Of a DNA stretch of 64,000 bases, positions 1 to 9,533 are shown in pieces. Made by a program: the position numbers and the translations under genes. Numbering within the stretch: position 1 is the stretch's first letter; every line of letters begins with the position of its first letter. This DNA is from Paracidobacterium acidisoli (GTDB taxonomy: Bacteria; Acidobacteriota; Terriglobia; Terriglobales; Acidobacteriaceae). Location: NCBI RefSeq assembly GCF_003428625.2, contig NZ_QVQT02000001.1, positions 496,001 to 560,000 on the forward strand. Reading direction: 5' to 3'. The notes under the pieces were generated by a model, which worked only from the letters and a program-made list of their open reading frames with translations, was not told the DNA's origin and did not search any database.

Positions 1-1
1 C

Positions 2-265
2 AATACCGAAGGTCTTCCTGCGGGCAGCTATACTCCCAGCGCAACCGGCAACTGCAAAGGCAACAACAAGGACGTCCAGGAGTTCAGCTCCGGTTACTGG
101 TATAACTTCTACGATGGTTCGATGGGCCGTCTCCGTCAGGGCATTCAGTACAGCTACATCCGCCGCGATCTCTGGTCCGGTACGGGTGGCCCTCTGAATC
201 CCGATGGCGGCGCCAAGGGCACCGACAACATCTTCGAAACCTCCCTTCGTTACTACCTCCCGTAG
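2..265 (+). CDS. C-terminal end of an outer-membrane beta-barrel protein (partial)
   Basis: An open frame runs in from the left edge and stops at TAG 263-265, giving 87 residues. The segment is rich in aromatic residues and alternating polar/hydrophobic stretches (GYWYNFYDG, GIQYSYIRRDLW) and ends in SLRYYLP, which resembles a closing strand of an outer-membrane barrel. I recognise this style from abundant porin-like outer-membrane proteins of Acidobacteriota, but the domain that would name it lies outside the window. A strong terminator follows at once, so it is the last gene of its transcript. The barrel assignment is inference from composition and the C-terminal strand. Confidence 0.6.
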   Translation, partial: NTEGLPAGSYTPSATGNCKGNNKDVQEFSSGYWYNFYDGSMGRLRQGIQYSYIRRDLWSGTGGPLNPDGGAKGTDNIFETSLRYYLP

Positions 266-287
266 TCGAAGGCTTAACCGAAACGAG

Positions 288-315
288 AAGGGCATCCGCA
301 ACGGATGCCCTTTTT
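288..315 (+). terminator. Rho-independent terminator
   Basis: An 11-bp perfect stem (AAGGGCATCCG with CGGATGCCCTT) with a three-base loop is followed by five T. It lies 23 bases after the stop of the barrel protein and is oriented to end that transcript. Confidence 0.85.
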
Positions 316-369
316 GCTTCTGTGCTCAGGCCCTTTTCTGCTGCATCTGCCCCGGCTTCACGATTGCGC

Positions 370-1389
370 TCAGCGCATGGCGCGGATTGCCTGGTGCGGC
401 GAGCCCATCGTATATGTGAAGCCGGAGGTGAACTGCTGGCGCGGCGAGCCTGCCGTATACGTGCGGTAGTAAGCCGCATCCAGAACCAGGCGCGAGGTTA
501 CGTTGTACGTGGCGCCGGCGACCGCGGCTCCGAAGCGGTCCGGCGTGGCAGGCTGCGTGCCTCCGTAGCTTTCAACGACAAAGGCAAGCTTTGCACTCAC
601 CGGCCGCCAGAGCGCGAGACCGAACTGCACACCTCCGTCATACCCCTTCGCGCCGCCGGCCATCGTGCCCACGGTATTGAAGTCGAAGTGATACTTCTTC
701 ACGTCCCGGCTGGCGATGAAGAGGAAGCTGTGATCCACATAGCCGGAGCCGAGGCCCTTCGCGGGACTGGCCGTCGGCGCCTTGATGTTATACATGACAG
801 CGAAGGCCGGCGTGATGCGCGCCTGCTCATGAAAGCGGTAGCGCGCGCCAAACCACTGGTCGCCGATTCCATTCGTTGGCGCAGCGCCGGTCTGCACGAT
901 GTAGCTTCCCGAGCCCCAGCGAAGATCGAGGCGCGGCGTTACGCCGTAGCGGAAGCTGCCGTTGATCAGATTCTGCGTGCTGCCGTTGCCCATCGGCTGA
1001 ATGGCCCATCCGTAGTCGACTTCGAGCATGCCGCACTGCGTGGTGGAGGCGGGCAGGTCGAAGTTAGGCCGCGTGGGACTGGCGGCGATGGCGGATGCGG
1101 CGGGGCACGGACCCCAGGCGGGATACGCTGACGGTCTGGGAGCGGCGGGCACGGGAAGGATGACGACCTTTGCCGGCTCCTGCTCCAGGCTCTGGTCCTG
1201 ACTTTTTTCCTGACCCTTTTCCTGCGACTGGCCAAGAAGAAAAGGAGTCGTAAGTACGACTACGATGAAAACAACAATCAGCATCCAAACGAAACGAAAA
1301 CGAAACAGGAAACTCTCAGGAATAAGGCATTTCTCCTGCAGCTTTGGTGCCGGCCGGAGCACCCTGGACACGCTTCGCAGCATGGCCAT
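370..1389 (-). CDS. Outer-membrane beta-barrel protein, phenol MetA-pathway/transporter-like
   Basis: The 339-residue product starts with a basic stretch and a strongly hydrophobic segment (about residues 30-53, ending near LLGQSQ), consistent with a signal peptide or membrane anchor. A Gln/Glu-rich linker (EKGQEKSQDQ) follows. The rest shows the alternating pattern of a beta barrel, with motifs such as FRYGVTPRLDLRWG and WFGARYRFHEQ that I associate with the family annotated as putative MetA pathway of phenol degradation or simply transporter. That family name does not prove phenol metabolism. Starts at 1389 and 1383 are both possible; the n-region is long, so a start further in is also conceivable. 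It is convergent with the preceding terminator and stands alone. Confidence 0.6.
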   Translation of the reverse strand: MAMLRSVSRVLRPAPKLQEKCLIPESFLFRFRFVWMLIVVFIVVVLTTPFLLGQSQEKGQEKSQDQSLEQEPAKVVILPVPAAPRPSAYPAWGPCPAASAIAASPTRPNFDLPASTTQCGMLEVDYGWAIQPMGNGSTQNLINGSFRYGVTPRLDLRWGSGSYIVQTGAAPTNGIGDQWFGARYRFHEQARITPAFAVMYNIKAPTASPAKGLGSGYVDHSFLFIASRDVKKYHFDFNTVGTMAGGAKGYDGGVQFGLALWRPVSAKLAFVVESYGGTQPATPDRFGAAVAGATYNVTSRLVLDAAYYRTYTAGSPRQQFTSGFTYTMGSPHQAIRAMR

Positions 1390-1428
1390 TTTCGCTTCCG
1401 TCTTTCCCTTTAGCCTGGAAAATAGTTC

Positions 1429-1460
1429 GGCGGCTTCAGCCGTGGACCTTCAGCCCCCGG
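1429..1460. repeat. Degenerate copy of a TGAA-loop hairpin repeat
   Basis: On the minus strand this stretch reads as two tandem hairpins with TGAA loops: CGGC-TGAA-GCCG (1431-1442, perfect) and GGGGC-TGAA-GGTCC (imperfect). The same pair of TGAA-loop hairpins forms the core of the composite repeat at 13274-13381. It lies in the space between the barrel gene and the GH13 gene. The link is by eye and could be coincidence. Confidence 0.35.
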
Positions 1461-1598
1461 TGAATTGTAACTGCACGATGGATAAAAGCGCTCGGCTTCA
1501 TCCACAATTTTTCATTCACGAGTGGAAAAAGTTTTTCAGCGCACGGAGAGTGTCCTGTTTTGCATCGCATCGTCCGTTCGACTGAAGAATCTTCCGCT

Positions 1599-3560
1599 TC
1601 AGTCACCGGCGTCGCGCGCAAACACCACCACTCCGTTTGCGGGAATCACGATGGCGGCCGAAGCGGAGAAGCCGTGCAGCGGCGCTCCGGATGCGACGAT
1701 CGCTCCGCCGTTGCCGGCGACGACCGGATTGACCCAGTTGTCGTAGACATCGCTGTTGAAGACCTCGAGCCATGATCCGGCAAATGGAAATCCGATCTGA
1801 TAACCGTACCAGGTGGTCTCGGCGAGGCTCGCCACCACGATGACGTCGCGTCCGGCACCTTCGATCCAGCGATGGAAGGCGATCACGCGATTCTGATCGT
1901 GAACGTGGAAGGCATTCACATTGTCGGTTCGCAGCGCGGGCTGGCTGTGGCGCAGGCGGATCGCATCCTGCGTAAAGCGAAAGTGGTCGGCGCGCACCGT
2001 ATCGGCACCGGGCGTGAGCCATGCCCAGGAGATCAGATTGCTCGATTCGGGGTCGCAGCTCCACTGTTTGCTCTCGAGGAACTCCTGGCCCATGAAGAGC
2101 TGCGGAATGCCCGGAGAGGCGAGCAGAACTGCCGTCGCCCAGCGTGAGCGGCTGCGCGCGTACCACGACTCCGGATTCGAGGAGTCGGCGAGGACGGGCA
2201 TGCGCGGGTCGCGCGCCTCGGCCACCAGATCGTGGTTCTCCACACAGGGCACCGTCTGCCACGCGTGCGCGAAGCCGGCGGGATAGAGCGCACGGGCTAC
2301 GCTGTCGAGGTCGATGGCCGCGTCCGCTCCGGTCGAGGCCTGCTGCACTGCGCCCCGCAGAGCGCTGCGCAGACCGTCGTGCTGCAGCGTATCGAAGCCG
2401 GTGCCGTCCGAGGCTACCGCCGTGACGATCTGCGGAGACGAAGCCGTATACTCCGACGGCCAGTACTCGGCGTTCTGCAGCGCCTTCGGCTTCACAAAGC
2501 GCACGGTGCCGGTAAGGTCCTGGCAGAAGCTCCAGCCCGAGGAGCCGTTCATGACCAGCAGCTCGCTGATCTCGTCGTAGCGGAAGCCGTCGCCGTGCAG
2601 CTCTTCGAGACAGAAGCGCGCGTTGTTGATGACGAACTGGCGGACGTCGTCGTTCCACAGCGCGAAGGACAGGCCTCCGGCAAGCCCCTGATCGGTGAAG
2701 TAGAGGCTCTGGTTGTTGTCGCCGTTGTCGACTGCGCGATCCCAGAAGTACAACGCATGATCGTCGCCGAAGAAGCCGCCGGCGTGGTTGTACACCACAT
2801 CGAAGACGACCGCGATTCCGTACACATGGCACAGATCGACCAGCGCCTTCAGCTGTGCCGGTCCGGAGCTGAGATCGTCGAGCTGCAGCGGTTCGCAGCC
2901 CTTCGCCGCGAGCAGATTGTTGACCATGGGCAGATATTCCGCCAGCGCAGCCGGGTCGTAGACGACGTAAGGAAAGTCCGGCGAGAAATAATCTCCGCCG
3001 TTGTAGCCCATCGAGGGACCGTTCTCGATTTCATCGATAGGCAGCGGCTGCAGCACATTCACGCCGAGCGACACCATGTACTCGATCTTCCCGATCACGT
3101 CGAGAAAGGTGGAGGCCACGCCCGGTTTGACGATCGCATAGGTTCCGATATGGAGCTGATAGACGATCATGTCGCTGAAATCGGGCGTCACGAACTGCGC
3201 GTCGTGCCAGGGATACGCCGATGCGGGACGGATGACGCAGCTGCAATCCGGAAAGAGCTGGTCGGTGCCCATCGCACGCGCATAGGGGTCGCGTTTGAGA
3301 CCGGACGACCCGGCGCCGACGACCTGGAAGTTATAGAGATCGCCGTTCTGCGCCTCGGCAAGAAAGCCGGTCCAGTATCCGTTCGCGTCCTTCACCATCA
3401 GCAGATCGTCGGTCTCGCCGGCCCTCGCGACGCCGGCAAAGGTTCCGTTCAGATAGACGGCCGTGGCACGCGGAGCCCATACGCGAAACGTGGCACCGCC
3501 GCCTTCCACCAGATTCGCCCCCATCGGGGTCTCGGGGGTGATGTGCGCCTGAGACATCAT
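1599..3560 (-). CDS. GH13 alpha-amylase family protein, 1,4-alpha-glucan branching enzyme-like
   Basis: The 653-residue protein has an N-terminal CBM48-like beta domain (about 12-110, ATFRVWAPRATAVYLNG), a GH13 barrel and a C-terminal beta domain. All catalytic landmarks are visible: region I DVVYNH (254-259), region II GFRYDE with nucleophile D329, the acid/base glutamate E365 in QNAEYWP, and region IV VENHD with D444. CBM48 plus this barrel points to branching or debranching of glycogen-like glucans; I favour a branching-enzyme relative but cannot exclude a hydrolase. No signal peptide is visible, so it acts in the cytoplasm. No other glycogen gene is adjacent. GGAG is present just upstream of the start codon on the minus strand. 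Confidence 0.8.
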   Translation of the reverse strand: MMSQAHITPETPMGANLVEGGGATFRVWAPRATAVYLNGTFAGVARAGETDDLLMVKDANGYWTGFLAEAQNGDLYNFQVVGAGSSGLKRDPYARAMGTDQLFPDCSCVIRPASAYPWHDAQFVTPDFSDMIVYQLHIGTYAIVKPGVASTFLDVIGKIEYMVSLGVNVLQPLPIDEIENGPSMGYNGGDYFSPDFPYVVYDPAALAEYLPMVNNLLAAKGCEPLQLDDLSSGPAQLKALVDLCHVYGIAVVFDVVYNHAGGFFGDDHALYFWDRAVDNGDNNQSLYFTDQGLAGGLSFALWNDDVRQFVINNARFCLEELHGDGFRYDEISELLVMNGSSGWSFCQDLTGTVRFVKPKALQNAEYWPSEYTASSPQIVTAVASDGTGFDTLQHDGLRSALRGAVQQASTGADAAIDLDSVARALYPAGFAHAWQTVPCVENHDLVAEARDPRMPVLADSSNPESWYARSRSRWATAVLLASPGIPQLFMGQEFLESKQWSCDPESSNLISWAWLTPGADTVRADHFRFTQDAIRLRHSQPALRTDNVNAFHVHDQNRVIAFHRWIEGAGRDVIVVASLAETTWYGYQIGFPFAGSWLEVFNSDVYDNWVNPVVAGNGGAIVASGAPLHGFSASAAIVIPANGVVVFARDAGD

Positions 3561-3782
3561 GGTTGAATCTCCTCGGCAAAAAAAATGAAATGGAATGTCA
3601 GTGCAAAGAAAGGCTGCAGCATCGTACCCCGGTTTTGCGCGCTCCGAGTATGAAATTCTCCGCAGAAAAACAAGGCGGAGCGACGCCGGTGCGGTTCACG
3701 GCTGCCGGAGCCGAAGGAGCGCCGCACGCGGGCCGCGCTTCACAGGACGGCGTACGGCTCACGGCGCATCTCCGCGCTTGCG

Positions 3783-3788
3783 TATAAT
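3783..3788 (+). promoter_or_regulatory. Candidate -10 element for the sugar isomerase-like gene
   Basis: A perfect TATAAT lies 61 bases before the ATG at 3850, within the 289-base space between two divergent genes. No convincing -35 hexamer stands at 16-18 bases upstream, so this is only a candidate. Confidence 0.4.
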
Positions 3789-3849
3789 TTGGCGCGGATT
3801 CAGAAACGCTGTCGAGACGTTCTTTGAGAAAACCTTCAGGAGATACCGG

Positions 3850-4707
3850 ATGCCTGTTACCCGACGCACCTTTCTTGGTTCGGCCACGGCGGTTGCTGCT
3901 GCCGCGCTCTTTCTCAGCCGCCAGGGCCGCGCCTCCGCGCTCGGCCTTCCCGTCAGCCTGCAGCTTTATTCGGTGCGCACGCTGCTGCCGAACGATTTTG
4001 ACGGAACGCTGAAACAACTGGCTGCGCTCGGCTATCGCGAGGTGGAAGCGGCGGGCTTCTACAACCGCTCTGCCGATTCGGTGAAGGCCTCAATGCAGGC
4101 GGCGGGGCTGCGCTGCGTGAGCGCGCATTATCCGCTGGGCACGCTGCAGCCGCAGCTTGACTCGATCATCGAGTACGGCAGGGCGCTGGGGCTTGCATAC
4201 ATCGTCTGCTCGTCGCCGATGCATAAGCAGCCCGGCGCAGGGCGGGCGCCGCTGAGCCTGGACGACTGGCGCTGGAATGCCGATCAGTTCAACCAGGTTG
4301 GAGAGAAGATTCGCGCGGCGGGCATGCACTTCGCGTATCACAATCACATGGCCGAGTTCGGAGCCATCGACGGCGTGCTTCCGTATGACGAGCTGCTGAA
4401 GCATACCGATCCGGCGAAGGTGAGCTTCGAGCTGGACTGCGGATGGGTGGTCGTCGGCGGACAGAGCCCTGTCGATTACCTGAAGCGCCACGGCTCGCGG
4501 ATGGTCATGCTGCACGTGAAGGACTTCAAAGACAACAAGCCGCCTTCGGTGGAACTGGGAGCGGGCTCGATCGATTACGCGCCCATCTTCGCCGCAGCGG
4601 CGAAGTATGCGCATATCCGCCACTGCTTCGTCGAGCAGGAGGAGTTTCAGACTCCGATCATGGATGCACTGAAGGTGGATGCGCAGTACATGCAGCGCGC
4701 CCGCTGA
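3850..4707 (+). CDS. Tat-exported sugar phosphate isomerase/epimerase-like TIM-barrel protein
   Basis: The 285-residue product opens with a twin-arginine leader (TRRTFLGSATAVAAAA), so it is probably exported folded to the periplasm. The mature part has the xylose isomerase-like TIM-barrel pattern: SLQLYSVRTLL at strand 1, metal and acid residues in FAYHNHMAEF, SFELDCGWVVVGG, MLHVKDFKD and the final FVEQEEF. Such residues usually bind a divalent metal in the AP endonuclease 2/xylose isomerase fold. The substrate cannot be told. I chose the ATG at 3850 because CAGGAG lies eight bases upstream and the Tat signal begins there; the frame is open further upstream but without a ribosome site. Confidence 0.8.
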   Translation: MPVTRRTFLGSATAVAAAALFLSRQGRASALGLPVSLQLYSVRTLLPNDFDGTLKQLAALGYREVEAAGFYNRSADSVKASMQAAGLRCVSAHYPLGTLQPQLDSIIEYGRALGLAYIVCSSPMHKQPGAGRAPLSLDDWRWNADQFNQVGEKIRAAGMHFAYHNHMAEFGAIDGVLPYDELLKHTDPAKVSFELDCGWVVVGGQSPVDYLKRHGSRMVMLHVKDFKDNKPPSVELGAGSIDYAPIFAAAAKYAHIRHCFVEQEEFQTPIMDALKVDAQYMQRAR

Positions 4708-4772
4708 CCGGCAGCGTCCTCACACACAGACGGCGCGGGAAGAAACGTCCCCGCCGTTTGTGCCTGCCGCAA

Positions 4773-6596
4773 TTACTTCGAGCGCCGCGAGAGATCGAGC
4801 TCGATGCCGCCGGTGAAGCTGCGTCCCGGCATGGGAACGCCGGCGATCTCCTGATAGCCGGTGTTGCTCAGGTTCATCATCTGCAAAAAAGGATGGATGC
4901 GCCCGGCCTCGCGCGCGACGGAGAGATCCCACACCGGACAGGGGTCCTGCTGATAACGCTCGGTGATGCCGGTGCGCGAGCGCACCAGCAGGCCCGGCTT
5001 CAGGTGACTGGTCCACTCGAAGGTGGCGTTGTTGACCGGATAGTTGAAGACGTACTCCGAGATGAGGCCGTGCAGAGCGTCCTGCGCGCCGGAGATCCAT
5101 GTCCAGGCAAGCTTCACCTGCTGATTCGCGGTGAGCCTCCAGAACAGCGAGCCTTCGACGCCGGTAAAGCGCAGCCCCACCAGGTTGCTGGCCTGCCACG
5201 GATCGGACGGCGCGGCCTTCACGTAGTCGATGGCGTTGTGCTGCCGGGAATAGAAGACGGTCAGCGAGGCCGCCGCGTGGTCACTCGGATACCAGTCGAT
5301 GCCGCCGTCGTAGCTCCACGCCGATTCAGGCTTCAGGTTTGGATTACCGATCGTGGATGGATCGCTGTAGTAGAGGTCGACATAGGTGGGCAGGCGAAAG
5401 CCGTAACCGATGGAGCCGCGCAGCTTGACCCTGGGATGCACCCACAGACTGCCCGCGAGCGATGGGTTCAGCACCGAACGGCCTCCGCCACCGCTCAGCA
5501 CTTCCTCGCGCAGGCCGGCGGAGATGGTTCCGCGCTGCGCCACGCGCACGTCGACGTCGGCGTAACCCGCTCCGCGATTGCGGCCATGCTCGCCGAGGCT
5601 GGTGCTCCGGATCTGATCGGTGTCGGCTTCGAGGCCATAGTAGAGCGTCGTGTCGTGAAAGAGGCTCTGCCGGCGACGGATGGCTCCCTCCCAGCTTTCA
5701 TCGATGTGCTGGTTTTTGTAATAGGAGGGATCGTCGCGGAAGAGCACGAAGATGTCGGAGTGGCGGCGGTAGGCAACAGCGGCCTGGGTCTCGTCGCCGA
5801 GCTGCTGGCTCAGCGAAGCGAACCATGCTTTGGTGCGCTCCCACGAGTTGTAGTTGCCGTAAAACTGCGCCGCGCCGTAGGGCCGGTCGTCGCCGGCGAG
5901 CAGAATGTCGGTTTTGCCGAGGCGTGAGTCGAGGCGCGTCTCGGAGCTGCCGCTCGCGGTGCGGTAGTCGCGGTCGGCGATGAAGCCGGTGGAGAAGTCG
6001 CGGCTTCCGGCGAGGACTTCACTGGCATGGTGGCCCAGCCAGCTCGCGAGGAACGACTGCTGGTTCTCGCCGAAGCTGCCTGCGCCGGCGGTGAGCCGCA
6101 GCGAGGTGGCCTCGGGCGCGGCGGTCACGAAGTCCACCACGCCGCCGAGCGCGTCTGACCCGTAAAGAGCCGACCCCGCGCCGTGCAGCACGTCGATGGC
6201 GGAGATGGCGGGCAGAGGCACGGGCAGATCGAGATTGAAGTGCGAGGTCTCGGCGTCGTTGATGCGCAGGCCGTTGACCAGCACCAGCGTCTGCTCGAAG
6301 GAGGAGCCGCGGATCGAGATGTCGGACTGCACACCGCCGGGGCTGCGCTGCTGGATGTCGACCGAGGAATCGGTGCGCAGATAGTCCTCGATATCCTGGA
6401 AGGCCAGGCGGTGCTGCTGCGTGTCCATGACGACGACGACACGCGGCGACTCGCCCTGCGTGACCGGCTCAGGACTGCCGAGAACGGTGGTGGTGGACTC
6501 CACCGTGGGAAGCGAGGGCGAAGAGGAAGAGCTCTGCTGCGCTGCGGCAGAAAGAACAAAAAGAGACCAGCAGAGAGGGAAAACGATCGATCTCAT
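4773..6596 (-). CDS. TonB-dependent outer-membrane receptor, BtuB-like size
   Basis: 607 residues with an N-terminal signal peptide (PLCWSLFVLSAAAQ), a Ser/Pro-rich linker, a plug domain (about 50-165; DISIRGSSFEQTLVLVNG, GAGSALYGSDALGGVVDF) and a 22-strand-type barrel ending ELDLSRRSK after a typical GRSFTGGIEL strand. It should import a scarce ligand using TonB-ExbBD energy. The length and compact plug resemble the vitamin B12/BtuB group, but the short upstream region (about 90 bases to recO) has no room for a cobalamin riboswitch, so the ligand is open. It is divergent from recO. Confidence 0.85.
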   Translation of the reverse strand: MRSIVFPLCWSLFVLSAAAQQSSSSSPSLPTVESTTTVLGSPEPVTQGESPRVVVVMDTQQHRLAFQDIEDYLRTDSSVDIQQRSPGGVQSDISIRGSSFEQTLVLVNGLRINDAETSHFNLDLPVPLPAISAIDVLHGAGSALYGSDALGGVVDFVTAAPEATSLRLTAGAGSFGENQQSFLASWLGHHASEVLAGSRDFSTGFIADRDYRTASGSSETRLDSRLGKTDILLAGDDRPYGAAQFYGNYNSWERTKAWFASLSQQLGDETQAAVAYRRHSDIFVLFRDDPSYYKNQHIDESWEGAIRRRQSLFHDTTLYYGLEADTDQIRSTSLGEHGRNRGAGYADVDVRVAQRGTISAGLREEVLSGGGGRSVLNPSLAGSLWVHPRVKLRGSIGYGFRLPTYVDLYYSDPSTIGNPNLKPESAWSYDGGIDWYPSDHAAASLTVFYSRQHNAIDYVKAAPSDPWQASNLVGLRFTGVEGSLFWRLTANQQVKLAWTWISGAQDALHGLISEYVFNYPVNNATFEWTSHLKPGLLVRSRTGITERYQQDPCPVWDLSVAREAGRIHPFLQMMNLSNTGYQEIAGVPMPGRSFTGGIELDLSRRSK

Positions 6597-6688
6597 GAGG
6601 CTTCCAACAGTCTACGGGGTGAGCGGCGTCTGCCGCGACTCTGCGCGTCACTCGTGCTGCGCGCCGTTGCCTGGTATTCTGAGCCACA

Positions 6689-7432
6689 GTGATCGCGCAT
6701 CAGGCCGAAGCCATCGTTCTCCGCACCTGGCCCATTCATGAGGCCGATCAGATCGTCTCGCTTTTCACGCGGGATCAGGGGCGCCTGCGGGGCGTGGCGA
6801 AGTCGGCGGCAAAGTCGCGGCGGCGCTTCGGCGGCGCGCTGGAGCCGATGACGCACGTGCTGGCCAGCTACGTGGAGAAGCCGAAGCAGGAGCTGGTGCG
6901 GCTCGATTCCTGCGAGGTGCTGGCCTCGCCGCTTACCCAGCCGGTGAATTACGAGCGCGCCGCGGCGCTGGCCTTCTTTGCCGAGGTGCTGGAAGAGGCG
7001 ATGCCCGATCACGATCCGCACGATGCCGTCTTCCGGCTGGTTCTGGCGGCGCTGGAGCAGACGCTGCCGGGGCGCGTCTGGATGCCGGTCACGTATTTTT
7101 CGCTGTGGATGACGCGGCTGATGGGATGGATGCCGGACCTGACCCGATGCGCAGCCGATGGAGAACTCTTTCACAGCGAGCCCGCGTACTTTCACAGCGA
7201 GGCCGACGGCCTGGTCTGCGCGCGGCACAGGCATCCGGCCGGGCGGGCGCTCTCTCCTGAATCGCAGCAGCTGGCGCTGCGGATCTTCCGGTCGCCGATC
7301 GCCGCCTTTGCCGCCGAAGAGTGGCCGGCCGGCCGCGCCACCGATCTGCGCCGCTTCGCGCTGCAGGCGCTCGAGCGGCATCTGGAGCGGCGTCTGCACT
7401 CCGCCGCCGCGCTGCTGAAGCTCGGAGGCTGA
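6689..7432 (+). CDS. recO: DNA repair protein RecO
   Basis: 247 residues with the RecO OB-fold N-terminus ([20 protein letters not shown], then [13 protein letters not shown]) followed by the helical domain. RecO loads RecA on SSB-coated DNA with RecR in the RecFOR pathway. The zinc-finger region of many RecO proteins is reduced here: one Cys in DLTRC (about 153) and one in LVCARH (about 178), so a four-cysteine zinc site is not complete. The start is GTG at 6689. It is followed after 68 bases by cysK and is probably its own short transcript, divergent from the TonB receptor. Confidence 0.9.
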   Translation: MIAHQAEAIVLRTWPIHEADQIVSLFTRDQGRLRGVAKSAAKSRRRFGGALEPMTHVLASYVEKPKQELVRLDSCEVLASPLTQPVNYERAAALAFFAEVLEEAMPDHDPHDAVFRLVLAALEQTLPGRVWMPVTYFSLWMTRLMGWMPDLTRCAADGELFHSEPAYFHSEADGLVCARHRHPAGRALSPESQQLALRIFRSPIAAFAAEEWPAGRATDLRRFALQALERHLERRLHSAAALLKLGG

Positions 7433-7464
7433 AAGAGGGCGTAACACAAAGTGAACAGAGCGCT

Positions 7465-7470
7465 TATAGT
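7465..7470 (+). promoter_or_regulatory. Candidate -10 element for cysK
   Basis: TATAGT (5 of 6 matches) lies between recO and cysK. If used, transcription would begin near 7477, downstream of the ATG at 7471, which supports the ATG at 7501 as the cysK start. No good -35 is seen. Confidence 0.35.
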
Positions 7471-7500
7471 ATGGGTGGGAACACGCAGGAGAACGTCTTA

Positions 7501-8484
7501 ATGAATATTGCAGCCAGCGTTACGGAACTGATCGGCAATACGCCGCTTGTCCAGCTTAACCGCGTCACCGATGGAGCGAAGGCCCGGGTGGCCGTGAAGC
7601 TTGAAAGCGCGAACCCCGCCGCCAGCGTGAAGGATCGCATCGGCTTCGCCATGATCGAGGCCGCCGAACAGGAAGGAAAGATCACGCCCGGCAAAACCGT
7701 GCTGATCGAGCCTACCAGCGGCAACACCGGCATCGGCCTGGCCTTCGTCGCCGCGGTCAAGGGCTACCGGCTGATTCTGATCATGCCGGAGACGATGAGT
7801 CTTGAGCGCCGCATGCTGCTGCTGGCCTACGGAGCGGAGCTGATCCTGACGCCGGGGCCGAACGGCATGAACGGGGCGATCGCAAAGGCGAAGCAGATTC
7901 TGGCCGAGACGCCGAACGGCTATATTCTGCAGCAGTTCGAGAATCCGGCGAACCCGGCGATTCACCTGCGCACCACCGGTCCGGAGATCTGGAACGATAC
8001 GGACGGCCAGGTGGACATTCTGATCTCGGGCGTGGGCACGGGCGGCACGCTGACCGGCGTGGCCGAGTATATCAAGCCGCGCAAGGCGAGCTTCAAAGCC
8101 ATCGCCGTGGAACCGACGGACAGCGCGGTGCTCTCCGGCGGCAAGCCGGGGCCGCACAAGATTCAGGGACTGGGCGCGGGATTCATTCCGAAGATTCTGC
8201 GGACCGATCTGATCGATGAGGTGGTACAGGTCTCGAATGATGAAGCCGTCGCCATGGCGCGGCGTCTGCCTGTGGAAGAGGGTCTGCTGGTGGGTATCTC
8301 GTCGGGCGCTGCGGTGCAGGCCGCGGTTGAGGTGGCGAAGCGTCCGGAGAACGAAGGCAAGCTGATCGTGGCTGTGCTGCCGGACTTTGGCGAGCGGTAC
8401 CTTTCGACGATTCTCTTCGAGAATCAGCGAACGAAGGCGCAGGCCATGACGGCGGTGGCGATCGAGGCTCCGGTCAAGGCGTAG
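7501..8484 (+). CDS. cysK: Cysteine synthase A (O-acetylserine sulfhydrylase)
   Basis: Pyridoxal-phosphate enzyme that makes L-cysteine from O-acetylserine and sulfide, in the cytoplasm. The 327-residue protein has the PLP lysine K44 ([11 protein letters not shown]), the substrate loop TSGNTG (72-77), the phosphate-binding GTGGT (179-183) and SSGA (267-270). AGGAG lies nine bases before the ATG at 7501; the frame is open upstream, and a second ATG at 7471 is possible but has no ribosome site. The partner cysE begins 13 bases after the stop, so the two enzymes of cysteine synthesis are co-transcribed. Confidence 0.95.
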   Translation: MNIAASVTELIGNTPLVQLNRVTDGAKARVAVKLESANPAASVKDRIGFAMIEAAEQEGKITPGKTVLIEPTSGNTGIGLAFVAAVKGYRLILIMPETMSLERRMLLLAYGAELILTPGPNGMNGAIAKAKQILAETPNGYILQQFENPANPAIHLRTTGPEIWNDTDGQVDILISGVGTGGTLTGVAEYIKPRKASFKAIAVEPTDSAVLSGGKPGPHKIQGLGAGFIPKILRTDLIDEVVQVSNDEAVAMARRLPVEEGLLVGISSGAAVQAAVEVAKRPENEGKLIVAVLPDFGERYLSTILFENQRTKAQAMTAVAIEAPVKA

Positions 8485-8497
8485 CGGCTGTTTTCAG

Positions 8498-9268
8498 ATG
8501 AAGATGAGCTTCCGGGCTTCTGTTCGCGAAGATATCGACTCGGTCCTCGCCCGCGATCCGGCGGCCACGTCGCGGGCGATGGTGGTGCTGTGCTATCCGG
8601 GGCTGTGGGCGGTGTGGGTGCACCGGATAAGTCACCGGCTGTGGACGGCCAACTGGAAGCTGGCGGCGCGCGTGCTGTCGCAGATGGCGCGGTTCTGTAC
8701 GGGCGTCGAGATTCATCCGGGAGCCGAGCTGGGGCGGCGGCTGCTGATCGATCACGGCATGGGCGTGGTGATCGGCGAGACGGCGATTGTGGGCGACGAT
8801 GTGACGCTCTACCAGGGCGTGACGCTGGGCGGCACCGGCAACGAGCGGGGCAAGCGGCATCCCACGCTGCGCGACCGCGTCTTTGTGGGCAACAACGCGA
8901 ACATTCTGGGCAACATCACGGTGGGCGAGAACTCGCGGGTGGGCGCGGGCTCGGTGGTGCTGCAGGATGTGCCTCCGGACTCGACCGCCGTGGGCGTGCC
9001 GGCGCACGTGATCTATCAGGACGGCAAGCGGGTGCTGATCACCGATCCGGCGCAGATCAAGGACCCGCTGTCGGGCGTGATCAAATCGCTGGCCGAGGAA
9101 GTGAAGCGGCTGCGGGCGCGCGTGGATTGCCTGGACGGCCAGCTGGAACAGACGGCGCGGGAGCTGGATTCGGTACGGTCGCTGGCCACGGAAGAGGAAG
9201 AGCGGGAACAGTATCGCAGCGAGCTTTCGGCCAGCAATCCCTACGTCAGCATGGGCGAGGGCATCTGA
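8498..9268 (+). CDS. cysE: Serine O-acetyltransferase
   Basis: Acetylates L-serine with acetyl-CoA, the first step of cysteine synthesis. The 256-residue chain has the short N-terminal helical domain of the epsC-like type and a left-handed hexapeptide-repeat domain (about 70-175) with the hallmark HPGAELGRRLLIDHGMGVV and TLYQGVTLGGTG. After it comes an unusual 70-residue extension that looks like a coiled coil (SLAEEVKRLRARVDCLDG). The chain ends MGEGI; a C-terminal isoleucine after a small acidic/glycine tail is what CysE inserts into the CysK active site in the cysteine synthase complex, and cysK is the neighbour. Confidence 0.92.
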   Translation: MKMSFRASVREDIDSVLARDPAATSRAMVVLCYPGLWAVWVHRISHRLWTANWKLAARVLSQMARFCTGVEIHPGAELGRRLLIDHGMGVVIGETAIVGDDVTLYQGVTLGGTGNERGKRHPTLRDRVFVGNNANILGNITVGENSRVGAGSVVLQDVPPDSTAVGVPAHVIYQDGKRVLITDPAQIKDPLSGVIKSLAEEVKRLRARVDCLDGQLEQTARELDSVRSLATEEEEREQYRSELSASNPYVSMGEGI

Positions 9269-9533
9269 GGCCGGCGGCCAAAAGCCAAACACACTTTATG
9301 CCGGCCGCTTATCAAGAGCCGGATTATGTTCTTCCAGGCAGAGAACGGGCCTGAAGTGTCCGAGCCGTCACGAAGCGACGGGTTCCATAATTTCAACAGC
9401 TGAAGCACGACGATGATCGTTGCCTTCCTGCAGGAATGATGCTAAAGTTTCCGGCATTTCCAGACGTCATGAGGCGATCTGTTCTCTGCTTGTACCTTCC
9501 CTGCAGAGCCTCTCTGGTTTTCAGGGGGTAAGA

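Noticed and set aside
4443-5927. A 494-codon plus-strand frame opposite the TonB receptor
   Set aside because: The minus-strand frame has a signal peptide, plug and barrel; the plus frame has no recognisable domain.
6597-6688. A cobalamin riboswitch before the BtuB-like receptor
   Set aside because: Only about 90 bases lie between the receptor and recO, too few for the element, and no B12 box was seen.
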